This document shows positions 1 to 5,750 of a stretch of DNA of 5,750 nucleotides, piece by piece. Position 1 is the stretch's first letter; each line of letters starts with the position of its first letter. The notes below the pieces were generated by a model that was given only the letters and a program-made list of their open reading frames with translations, was not told where the DNA came from and did not search any database. The DNA comes from Chthoniobacterales bacterium (GTDB lineage: Bacteria; Verrucomicrobiota; Verrucomicrobiia; Chthoniobacterales; UBA6821), in contig JAIPKF010000104.1 in the NCBI GenBank assembly GCA_021733705.1, positions 1 through 5,750 of the forward strand. Direction: 5' to 3'. Made by a program: the position numbers and the translations under genes.

Positions 1-2
1 TA

Positions 3-137
3 GAAGAATTTACAAATGCTATATCCAAAGCTCTTCTAGCCTTACAATATTATAGGAATGGTGATGAAAACACGGGGTTTATGTATGGGCAACAAGCTGA
101 GCAGTGTTATGATGATGGAGAAAAATTAAAAAAATAA
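3..137 (+). CDS. 3' end of an unidentified gene (partial)
   Basis: Reading frame 3 is open from the left edge to a TAA at 135-137, giving the last 44 residues of a protein whose start lies outside the window. The peptide begins EEFTNAISKALLALQYY, continues through GDENTGFMYGQQAEQCYDDG and ends EKLKK. It looks like genuine coding sequence: the other two + frames contain stops, and the composition is that of a soluble helical C-terminus with a charged tail. I do not recognise the family. The gene converges on mqnA, with 68 bp between the two stop codons. No signal peptide, membrane segment or catalytic motif can be judged from this fragment. The stop is firm if the frame is coding; the function is unknown. 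Confidence 0.55.
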   Translation, partial: EEFTNAISKALLALQYYRNGDENTGFMYGQQAEQCYDDGEKLKK

Positions 138-219
138 TACTCTTACTATCTCATCTTTATCTCCATTTAATAAACGCTCTAATTCTTTTGAATATTAATT
201 TTTAATTATAAAGAGTATT
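136..219. terminator. possible bidirectional terminator between convergent genes (weak)
   Basis: The arms AATACTCTT (136-144) and AAGAGTATT (211-219) are perfect 9-bp inverted repeats, each bordered on its outer side by an A or T run, so either strand would give a stem followed by U residues. They lie at the junction of two convergent genes, where a shared terminator is expected. Against this, the arms are AT-rich, the loop is about 66 nt, and the right arm lies inside the end of mqnA. The rest of 138-205 is AT-rich with no other feature that I can support. Confidence 0.2.
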
Positions 220-955
220 TTTTAAGAAGTGATTTGAATAATTCTAATCCTTGGAGTTCTTCTGGCCCGACATCGTATCGAATATGTTCTGTTAAATAGC
301 GAAGTGCAATAGTTGGGTTAGGTTCATTAGCTACAATTCTATGACGTAGTAATAAGCCCTCTTCTTTAGCCTGAATTAAGATTTTTTTTAAATACTCTTT
401 TTGTGTATTATCTCTATTTAAGCACCACATAGCAAATATAAAAGGCAATTTTGTAAAATGAAACCATTCTCCTCCCAAATCTAATATAGAACAGCTTCTC
501 TTTTCTCTAAAAGCTATTGCAGGATCACCGATAATCAGCCTTGCCTCAACTTTACATTGATCATTATTTCCTTCGATATAGTCAGGGTAAAGATGATAAA
601 ACTCAGCCAGGATAATTTTTAATAATTGATTAGAGGTATGTGAAGCGGGATCAAGTTGAATTTTCTTAATATTTTTTAAACTCCCCTCATATACTAAGAT
701 AACACTGTAAACATCACCTCTACATCCTATTCCAATATTGTCGACCACCTCGGCTTTAGGAAGTCTCAAAATATCGTAAATTGAGAGAAGTGCTGCATCT
801 AATTTTCCACTATTATAAAGATGAAATAACCTAGAGGGTACATCTTTATAAATAGGAAAAGGAAGAGTTTCTAATAAAGGCCGTGAGTTGAGATAAGAAA
901 CTGCACCGATTTTCACATGGCTCTCGAATAAAGAAGATGCTGTCATACAATGCAT
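206..955 (-). CDS. mqnA: chorismate dehydratase MqnA (futalosine menaquinone pathway)
   Basis: MqnA removes water from chorismate to give 3-[(1-carboxyvinyl)oxy]benzoate, the first committed step of futalosine-dependent menaquinone synthesis in the cytoplasm. Its fold resembles periplasmic binding proteins but it lacks a signal peptide. Visible family signatures are KIGAVSYLNSRPL (residues 15-27), DAALLSIYDILR (53-64), GDVYSVILVYEG (80-91), the LDPASHTSNQLLKIIL stretch (101-116), LIIGDPAIAF (140-149) and DLGGEWFHFTKLPFIFAMW (159-177). The SPCPNDT opening of the related MqnD is absent. At 249 residues it is a little short for the family. The stop (TAA, 208-206) is firm but the start is not. 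ATG at 955 gives a 13-bp overlap with mqnE. ATG at 946 gives a classic 4-bp ATGA overlap. GTG at 916, preceded by GAGAG, would begin the protein at VKIGAVSYLN, the usual family N-terminus. All three fit translation coupled to mqnE on one transcript. Confidence 0.93.
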   Translation of the reverse strand: MHCMTASSLFESHVKIGAVSYLNSRPLLETLPFPIYKDVPSRLFHLYNSGKLDAALLSIYDILRLPKAEVVDNIGIGCRGDVYSVILVYEGSLKNIKKIQLDPASHTSNQLLKIILAEFYHLYPDYIEGNNDQCKVEARLIIGDPAIAFREKRSCSILDLGGEWFHFTKLPFIFAMWCLNRDNTQKEYLKKILIQAKEEGLLLRHRIVANEPNPTIALRYLTEHIRYDVGPEELQGLELFKSLLKKYSL

Positions 956-2052
956 CGAGCTTTTGTTTTCTCAATCTGTTGATAAAAGGTATCCCGCTGA
1001 TGTGGAGTACGACCTACACCTCGAATTGCCTTTTCTAAGGCATCAACCGTTTGTTCTTTAGGTGTTTTTGCCCCTGCCATATGAAATATTCTCTCTTCTT
1101 CAATAGTCCCATGGAGGTCATCAACACCATAATGAAGAGATTTAGCAGCCAGAGGTAATCCAAAACTAATCCAGTAGGCAGTAATATGTTCAAAATTATC
1201 AAGGAAAAGTCGTGAAACAGCTAGATTTCGAAGAGATTCCTCATCAGATGCAGGAATAATATGGGAAAGAAGAGTTGTTTCAGGAACAAAAGCATATGGA
1301 AGAAATGCCGTAAAGCCATGAGTCTTATCTTGAAGTTTGCGAAGGAGATAAAGATGATGGATGCGCTGCTCTACTGTTTCTATATGTCCAAAGAGCATAG
1401 TGGCATTACTACGCATTCCCATTTCGTGCCAGATTTGATGAGCCTCAAGCCACTGCTCAGCAGTCTCTTTTCCTCGGCAAATACGATCACGTACAAGAGG
1501 ATCAAAAATTTCAGCTCCACCTCCAGTTAAGGTATTGAGTCCAGCATCACGCAATAATTCGAGCGTTTGTTTCAGTGGTTTTTTAAAGACCCTAAATGCA
1601 AGGTGTCTCACCTCAACTGCAGTGAAGGCTTTGAGATGAATCTCTGGACTTACTTTTCTCATCTCACGCAAAAGATCTAGATACCACTCTCCCGGAAGTG
1701 AGGGGTGCAATCCCCCAACCATATGAATTTCAGTAGCTCCCTTATTCCATGATTCGCGTACTGCTGCCACTATTTCTGGAATTGCCGTTTCAAAAGCATG
1801 CGCATCGCGTTTCTTGGCACCAAAGGCACAAAATTGACAATTAAGGATGCAAATATTGGAATAGTTAACATAACGATTAAAAACATAAGTTGCCACATTC
1901 CCATGCTTCCGCTCTCTAACAATATTAGCCATTGCACCAATTCCAGCGAGATCAGGAGAGTGATAAAGAGTGATACCATCCTCCTGAGAGAGACGCTCTC
2001 CAACCTCTACTTTTTTCCAAATTGGTAAAAGTGAAGAATCGATTAATTGCAT
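943..2052 (-). CDS. mqnE: aminodeoxyfutalosine synthase MqnE (radical SAM)
   Basis: MqnE uses a [4Fe-4S] cluster and S-adenosylmethionine to add the adenosyl radical to the MqnA product, forming 6-amino-6-deoxyfutalosine. The radical SAM motif C-x3-C-x2-C is C68, C72 and C75 within NYSNICILNCQFCAFG. Other landmarks are NRYVNYSN (59-66), HMVGGLHPSLP (110-120), KAFTAVE (141-147), TGGGAEIFDP (176-185), RICRGKETAEQWLEAH (190-205), SNATMLFGHIET (215-226) and LQDKTHGFTAFLPYAF (240-255). The GGLHPSLP, KAFTAVE and FGHIET blocks favour MqnE over its paralogue MqnC (cyclic dehypoxanthinyl futalosine synthase). The 369-residue length is normal. ATG at 2052 matches the family N-terminus (IWKKVEVGERLSQEDGITLY), but no clear Shine-Dalgarno sequence precedes it: a GAAGG lies 18 nt upstream, too far for normal spacing. 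It is the first gene of the pair with mqnA and is transcribed divergently from uvrB. Confidence 0.95.
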   Translation of the reverse strand: MQLIDSSLLPIWKKVEVGERLSQEDGITLYHSPDLAGIGAMANIVRERKHGNVATYVFNRYVNYSNICILNCQFCAFGAKKRDAHAFETAIPEIVAAVRESWNKGATEIHMVGGLHPSLPGEWYLDLLREMRKVSPEIHLKAFTAVEVRHLAFRVFKKPLKQTLELLRDAGLNTLTGGGAEIFDPLVRDRICRGKETAEQWLEAHQIWHEMGMRSNATMLFGHIETVEQRIHHLYLLRKLQDKTHGFTAFLPYAFVPETTLLSHIIPASDEESLRNLAVSRLFLDNFEHITAYWISFGLPLAAKSLHYGVDDLHGTIEEERIFHMAGAKTPKEQTVDALEKAIRGVGRTPHQRDTFYQQIEKTKARCIV

Positions 2053-2078
2053 GAGAAGGTAATTTGCAAGCCTTCATC

Positions 2079-2105
2079 ATTATACCAACTCAAAAATAAC
2101 CTCAA
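2079..2105 (-). promoter_or_regulatory. sigma-70 type promoter for mqnE-mqnA
   Basis: On the minus strand a perfect TATAAT (2084-2079) is preceded, after a 15-bp spacer, by TTGAGG (2105-2100), which matches 4 of 6 bases of TTGACA. Shifting the -35 by one base (ATTGAG) gives a 16-bp spacer. The expected start of transcription, near 2072, leaves a leader of only about 20 nt before the mqnE ATG. That would explain the absence of a well-placed Shine-Dalgarno sequence. It sits in the divergent mqnE/uvrB intergenic region. I could not find a convincing promoter on the opposite strand for uvrB. Confidence 0.55.
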
Positions 2106-2160
2106 TTCTAAAAAGAGTATTTCAAAAACTAGATGCTCGCTCTTATTGCTATTTCACGAT

Positions 2161-2164
2161 AGGA
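2161..2164 (+). promoter_or_regulatory. Shine-Dalgarno sequence that sets the uvrB start
   Basis: AGGA lies 8 nt before the ATG at 2173, within normal ribosome-binding distance. It supports translation from 2173, which gives an N-terminus MSFDLQANYEPRGDQ like other UvrB proteins. It argues against the ATG at 2047, which has no such site and would overlap the start of mqnE. Confidence 0.6.
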
Positions 2165-2172
2165 TCAATGCA

Positions 2173-4287
2173 ATGTCATTTGATCTTCAAGCTAACTATG
2201 AACCACGCGGAGATCAAACTCAGGCCATTGAAAAATTAACTCGCTCCATTATTCATGGTAATTGCCACCAAACACTTCTTGGTGTTACCGGTTCTGGAAA
2301 GACATTCACTGCAGCAAATATTATTCAAAATATCAATCGGCCAACGTTGATTATTTCGCACAATAAAACCCTTGCAGCACAACTTTATTCTGAATTTAAA
2401 CAATTTTTTCCCAATAACGCTGTGGAATATTTTGTAAGCTACTTTGATTACTATCAACCGGAGGCCTATATTCCACGATCGGATACCTATATTGAAAAAG
2501 ATAGCTCTATTAATGAAGAGATAGAGCGCTTACGCCTTTCCACAACGAGTTCTTTGATGACAAGAAGGGATGTTATTGTCGTAGCGAGTGTATCTTGTAT
2601 TTATGGACTAGCCTCTCCAGAAGATTTTTTACAAATGCTCTTCACCATTAAAAAGGGAACAATTATTAATCGTGAAGAGCTGCTGCGAAGAATGGTAGAA
2701 ATGCTCTATGAAAGAAATGAAATAGAATTTTCTCGAGGACGCTTTCGAGTCCGAGGTGATGTTGTTGAAGTCCATCCAGCACACAATGAAGAAAAGGCTA
2801 TTAGAATTGAATTTTTTGGAGATGAAATAGAACGTATTTCCCTTTTTGACCCACTCTCTGGTAGAGCTGAAGGAGAGCTAACTCATTTCACTCTTTTTCC
2901 AGCAAAACAATTTGTTACTCCTCAAAATAAACTTCAACAAGCGATCATTACCATTAAAGCAGAACTTAAAGAGCGACTCTCTTGGTTTGAGGAAAATGGA
3001 AAGTATCTCGAAGCACAGCGTCTTAAAATGAGGACAGATTATGATCTCGAAATGATGCAAGAGATGGGGTACTGCAATGGTATTGAAAATTATTCCCGTC
3101 ATTTAACAGGAAGAACAACCGGGACCTCACCCTATACGCTCATGGACTTTTTACCAAAAGATGCAGTAATCATGATTGATGAGTCCCATGCAACTCTTCC
3201 TCAAATCAGCGGAATGTATGCAGGGGATCGAGCACGTAAAATGACCCTCGTCGAATATGGTTTCCGCTTACCAAGCGCTCTAGATAATCGACCATTAAGT
3301 TTTTCTGAGTTCATGAAGATAGAAAAACAAAAACTCTATATTAGTGCGACTCCTAGTAAATTTGAAATTTGTAATAGTTTTGTAGGTAACATGGGCTTTC
3401 TTGAAGAATCTGAAATAACTCCTCACAAAGCATCACTCATCAAACCTAACCCTTCAGAAGAAAAGCTTGATATCAGAGCTGATAAAACTCCCTTAATTGT
3501 AGAACAAATCATACGTCCTACCGGATTACTTGATCCGCGTATCCTTATTCGTCCACTCCAAGGTCAAATTGATGAAACTATTGAACTCTGTCGAACTCGT
3601 ATTGAACACGGAGAACGTATCCTTATAACCACTCTTACAAAAAGAACCGCAGAGGATCTTAGTGACTACCTCAAAGAGGTTGGTCTCAAAGTCACCTATC
3701 TTCACAGTGACGTTGATACAATCGAACGTGTAGAAATTTTACGTTCTCTGCGCGCTGGGGAATGTGATATTGTCGTTGGGATCAATTTACTAAGAGAGGG
3801 GCTTGATCTTCCTGAGGTGAGCCTCGTATGTATCCTTGACGCTGATAAAGAAGGATTCTTGCGTAGTAAGACTTCTCTGATTCAGACGGCAGGAAGGGCA
3901 GCACGGCACATTCATGGGGAGGTGGTTCTCTTTGCTGATACTATTACCGAAAGCATTCGTGCATTGCTCGAGGTCACTGAATATCGTCGGGGTCGTCAAC
4001 TCGAGTACAATAAGAAAAATAATATTACTCCCAAAAGCGTCGAACGTCCGATTCAAAAGAGTCTCAGGGTTGTTCTCCAAAATGATCCTAATACGCTTAT
4101 CAACGAAGCACCTCATGATCGTGCCGCTTTTATTCAAGAATTAAAAAATGAGATGGGAATAGCATCAAGCAAGATGGAATACGAGCGAGCAGCTCTTTTA
4201 CGAGATCAAATTAAGGAACTACAGTCAGTAAAAAATCATTCATCTCCACTGTTAAAATCGAAACAACAAAAAAAATCTAAAAGATAA
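2173..4287 (+). CDS. uvrB: UvrABC excinuclease subunit B (DNA damage recognition helicase)
   Basis: UvrB is loaded by UvrA on damaged DNA, verifies the lesion with an ATP-driven beta-hairpin and recruits UvrC for incision. From the ATG at 2173 it has 704 residues (E. coli UvrB about 673). In order: Walker A GVTGSGKT (37-44); HNKTLAAQLY (63-72); the Tyr-rich damage-probing hairpin around YFDYYQPEAYIPRSDTYIEK (90-109); the UvrA-binding domain (roughly 160-250); the Walker B region MIDESHA (334-340); SATP (391-394); IIRPTGLLDP (446-455); TTLTKRTAEDL (486-496); NLLREGLD (538-545); QTAGRAAR (571-578); and a C-terminal UVR domain (about 651-684) that contacts UvrC. All key motifs are intact. Two oddities are an extra segment of about 36 residues after SATP, and Ser instead of the usual Gly in SATPG. 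The last 20 residues form a Lys/Ser-rich tail. holA follows after 7 bp, so the two are probably co-transcribed. Confidence 0.96.
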   Translation: MSFDLQANYEPRGDQTQAIEKLTRSIIHGNCHQTLLGVTGSGKTFTAANIIQNINRPTLIISHNKTLAAQLYSEFKQFFPNNAVEYFVSYFDYYQPEAYIPRSDTYIEKDSSINEEIERLRLSTTSSLMTRRDVIVVASVSCIYGLASPEDFLQMLFTIKKGTIINREELLRRMVEMLYERNEIEFSRGRFRVRGDVVEVHPAHNEEKAIRIEFFGDEIERISLFDPLSGRAEGELTHFTLFPAKQFVTPQNKLQQAIITIKAELKERLSWFEENGKYLEAQRLKMRTDYDLEMMQEMGYCNGIENYSRHLTGRTTGTSPYTLMDFLPKDAVIMIDESHATLPQISGMYAGDRARKMTLVEYGFRLPSALDNRPLSFSEFMKIEKQKLYISATPSKFEICNSFVGNMGFLEESEITPHKASLIKPNPSEEKLDIRADKTPLIVEQIIRPTGLLDPRILIRPLQGQIDETIELCRTRIEHGERILITTLTKRTAEDLSDYLKEVGLKVTYLHSDVDTIERVEILRSLRAGECDIVVGINLLREGLDLPEVSLVCILDADKEGFLRSKTSLIQTAGRAARHIHGEVVLFADTITESIRALLEVTEYRRGRQLEYNKKNNITPKSVERPIQKSLRVVLQNDPNTLINEAPHDRAAFIQELKNEMGIASSKMEYERAALLRDQIKELQSVKNHSSPLLKSKQQKKSKR

Positions 4288-4294
4288 AATTGTG

Positions 4295-5431
4295 ATGAAA
4301 TCTTCTGTTTCTTTGGATTCCTCTCTCTGCTCTTCACATCAGATTTACTTTGTAACAGGAAATGACGAAGCAGAGGTTCGTCGCAGAGCACAGGAAAAAG
4401 CATTAGAGCTAGCACCTGACCCACATGACGCTTTCGGCTTTGAAACAATAGAAATGATGAATGATACTGTTGATCAAGCAGTACAAGCTATTGAAAAAAC
4501 ACTTCAGGCTATTTTGACTTTCCCGTTTTTTGGAGGAGGAAAATTAGTCTGGCTTAAAAACATTTCCTGCCTTAAAGAGACTCCTGCTGGACGATCTGAG
4601 TTTGTTCAAGCAGCTTTAGAAAAATTAATTACAGCACTTCAAGATGGCATTCCAGAAGGAGTTACTCTTTTAATAAGTGCTTCCGAGCCTGACAAAAGAC
4701 GTGCTTTTTATAAGAATTTTTCCTCTCTGGCTAAGGTTACCTTATGTGATAAGCCCGATTTTGGTTTTCAGGCAACAGAGCAAGATATTGTTAATTGGAT
4801 TCTTCAACGTGCTGCTGATCGTGGTGTTGCTTTAGATATGGAAGCTGCAAAATTACTTGCAGCCCGTATTGGGGCAAACTCAGGCCAAATGGAAATAGAA
4901 TTAGTAAAGCTCGTGACCGCTGCTGGAATTGGTAAGCGTATCGATAAAAAATTTGTTGAAGCTCTCGTTCCCATCACACGTACAGGAAGTATTTTTGATT
5001 TAAGTAATGCTATTAGTGAGCGTAACCTACCCCTGGCGTTAAGTACTCTTCAACAACTTTTACATCAGGGAGAATCACCCATGGGACTGCTTCTTGCAGC
5101 TATTGTACCTACGGTAAGAAATCTTCTTCTTGTCAAAGATCTCATGAAACGTCACCAGTTAAAAGCACCTGCCAAAGCAGCATTTTTTTCATCTGTATTA
5201 CAAAAACTATCTCCCCAAGAAGTGATGCACCTTCCTCGAAAAAAAGATGGCACACTTCATTCCTATGTCCTTGGCTTAGCTGCAATGCATGCACATGCTT
5301 TTCAATCTGAAGAATTAATTCAAGGTTTTTTAGCATGCCGTAACTGTAATGAGAGATTGCTTCGTAGTCAGCGAGCAGAAAACGTTCATCTTACTCAACT
5401 CATTATCAAACTTGTGACTACTCGCCATTAA
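4295..5431 (+). CDS. holA: DNA polymerase III delta subunit (clamp loader)
   Basis: The delta subunit opens the beta sliding clamp as part of the clamp-loader complex in chromosome replication. The 378-residue product (family about 340) shows the expected layout. The N-terminal domain begins QIYFVTGNDEAEVRRRA (residues 16-32), where other delta proteins start with a similar strand and loop. FPFFGGGKLVWLKNI (76-90) is the conserved 'lPFf..rrlv.v.n' strand, and VTLLISASEPDKRRAFYK (123-140) ends the ATPase-like domain, with no Walker A motif, as is usual for delta. The hallmark C-terminal segment is GSIFDLSNAISERNLPLAL (231-249) and LLHQGESPMGLLLAAI (255-270). A GTG at 4292 directly precedes the ATG at 4295; I chose the ATG. 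No good Shine-Dalgarno sequence is visible, so translation probably depends on ribosomes finishing uvrB 7 bp upstream. Assignment rests on pattern and length, since this family diverges strongly. Confidence 0.87.
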   Translation: MKSSVSLDSSLCSSHQIYFVTGNDEAEVRRRAQEKALELAPDPHDAFGFETIEMMNDTVDQAVQAIEKTLQAILTFPFFGGGKLVWLKNISCLKETPAGRSEFVQAALEKLITALQDGIPEGVTLLISASEPDKRRAFYKNFSSLAKVTLCDKPDFGFQATEQDIVNWILQRAADRGVALDMEAAKLLAARIGANSGQMEIELVKLVTAAGIGKRIDKKFVEALVPITRTGSIFDLSNAISERNLPLALSTLQQLLHQGESPMGLLLAAIVPTVRNLLLVKDLMKRHQLKAPAKAAFFSSVLQKLSPQEVMHLPRKKDGTLHSYVLGLAAMHAHAFQSEELIQGFLACRNCNERLLRSQRAENVHLTQLIIKLVTTRH

Positions 5432-5562
5432 ATTTTTTATGGCCTGACCAAGATATTGCGCCTATAGATTACCTACAAAATCAGGTAAGGAAGAAGACCG
5501 AGAAGCAATGCGTTAACAGATCGCAAACTCCGAAAACGAAGCTGGGAGGAAAAGAACACTTC
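5432..5562. other. intergenic region after holA, no gene recognised
   Basis: No gene or RNA that I recognise lies here. A small hairpin, TTACCT (5469-5474) and AGGTAA (5483-5488) with an 8-nt loop, is not followed by a T run, so it is not a convincing terminator for uvrB-holA. The T run at 5433-5438 has no stem before it. A TTAA occurs at 5513-5516, 50 bp before the TTAA that borders the palindromic element. One + strand frame stays open across the region (see findings), but without a usable start. Confidence 0.5.
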
Positions 5563-5746
5563 TTAACCTGGATATTTCATACTGATCGTGACGAGGAATC
5601 TGCGAAGGCTGATGGGGCAAGGCAGACGAGCATTTTGATGCCGGGCTGTATGTGTACATACTGTCCAAATCAAAATGTGAGTCTAACGCAGTATCCATCT
5701 GGCTTCCCAGCTTCCGCAGTAGATTAGTGTGAAATATCCGGGTTAA
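5563..5746. mobile_element. palindromic MITE-like element bordered by TTAA
   Basis: The ends are inverted repeats: 5563-5579 pairs with 5730-5746 at 16 of 17 positions, and extending to 25 bp (5563-5587 with 5722-5746) keeps 22 matches. Further pairs lie inside: 5593-5615 with 5695-5717 (18 of 23), CATTTTGAT at 5631-5639 with its complement at 5669-5677, and GTATGT/ACATAC (5648-5653 and 5656-5661) at the centre. Both outer ends carry TTAA. If that is the target duplication, the element is 5567-5742 (176 bp) with termini CCYGGATATTTCA. It encodes no credible protein and is about 49% G+C against about 40% for the genes. This fits a non-autonomous miniature element or an insertion sequence whose middle was lost. 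CC-starting ends with a TTAA target recall the IS1380/piggyBac type, which is inference. As RNA it would fold into one long stem and could also end uvrB-holA transcription. Confidence 0.6.
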
Positions 5747-5750
5747 CCCG
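5739..5750. repeat. 12-bp perfect palindrome at the right edge
   Basis: CGGGTTAACCCG is a perfect palindrome centred on the TTAA that borders the element to its left. The four bases after that TTAA (CCCG) equal the first four of the right-end inverted repeat read inward (CCCGGATATTTCA). The sequence beyond the window may therefore begin a second copy of the same repeat, sharing the TTAA. Confidence 0.5.

Noticed and set aside
3..137. Identity as the end of a nitronate monooxygenase, from the GDxxxGxMYGQ pattern
   Set aside because: The likeness is limited to a few residues and the following tail does not fit that family, so no function was assigned.
1261..1530. 89-codon plus-strand ORF inside mqnE
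   Set aside because: It is antisense to conserved mqnE motifs, and the product looks like unselected sequence.
2047..2172. N-terminal extension of UvrB from the ATG at 2047 (42 extra residues)
   Set aside because: It overlaps the mqnE start, lacks a ribosome-binding site and does not resemble UvrB. The ATG at 2173 has AGGA at 8 nt and gives the usual N-terminus.
3790..4137. 115-codon minus-strand ORF inside uvrB
   Set aside because: It is a shadow of the uvrB C-terminal region with no family resemblance, and it lies fully within a well-conserved gene.
4268..4275. Run of eight A near the end of uvrB as a frameshift site
   Set aside because: It is followed within a few codons by the normal stop in an AT-rich tail. 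Slippage would change only the last residues, and no downstream frame suggests a programmed product.
5513..5698. 61-codon minus-strand ORF across the palindromic element
   Set aside because: It exists because the repeat is fairly G+C-rich. It has no recognisable domain and most of it lies in the inverted-repeat sequence.
5432..5750. Structured RNA such as 6S RNA, RNase P RNA or a riboswitch
   Set aside because: The only strong structure is a near-complete end-to-end palindrome with TTAA borders, which fits a mobile element better. I saw no conserved RNA motifs.
1..5750. CRISPR array, tRNA or rRNA genes, defence or toxin-antitoxin system
   Set aside because: No spaced direct repeats, cloverleaf, rRNA-like sequence or defence-type gene pair was seen. 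The genes are conserved metabolism, repair and replication.

Overview
The window reads as a housekeeping stretch of an AT-rich bacterial chromosome (about 40% G+C in the coding part, by spot count). It holds one gene tail, four complete genes and a repeat-like element at the right edge. The two menaquinone genes belong to the futalosine pathway, which is found in some bacteria (chlamydiae, Campylobacterota, Leptospira, actinomycetes and others) instead of the classical Men pathway. Base composition, that pathway and the general look of UvrB make an environmental chlamydia (Parachlamydiales-like) my best guess. This is inference from memory, not a search result.

Layout from left to right: (1) positions 3-137, the 3' end of an unidentified + strand gene. 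(2) A short AT-rich convergent intergenic region. (3) A minus-strand pair, mqnE (943-2052) followed by mqnA (206-955), with overlapping ends. They encode consecutive steps: MqnA makes 3-[(1-carboxyvinyl)oxy]benzoate from chorismate, and MqnE joins it to S-adenosylmethionine to give aminodeoxyfutalosine. (4) A divergent intergenic region of about 120 bp with a good sigma-70 type promoter facing mqnE and a Shine-Dalgarno sequence in front of uvrB. (5) A plus-strand pair, uvrB (2173-4287) and holA (4295-5431), separated by 7 bp and probably co-transcribed. They encode the excision-repair damage-recognition helicase and the delta subunit of the DNA polymerase III clamp loader. (6) About 320 bp without a recognisable gene. 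Its right part, 5563-5746, is a long imperfect palindrome near 49% G+C that looks like a MITE or a collapsed insertion sequence with TTAA at both ends.

The most notable points are the palindromic element at the right edge, with signs of a second adjoining copy beyond the window, and an apparent insertion of about 36 residues in the UvrB helicase core just after the SATP motif. I found no new multi-gene system here. The coding part is conserved core metabolism and DNA maintenance.
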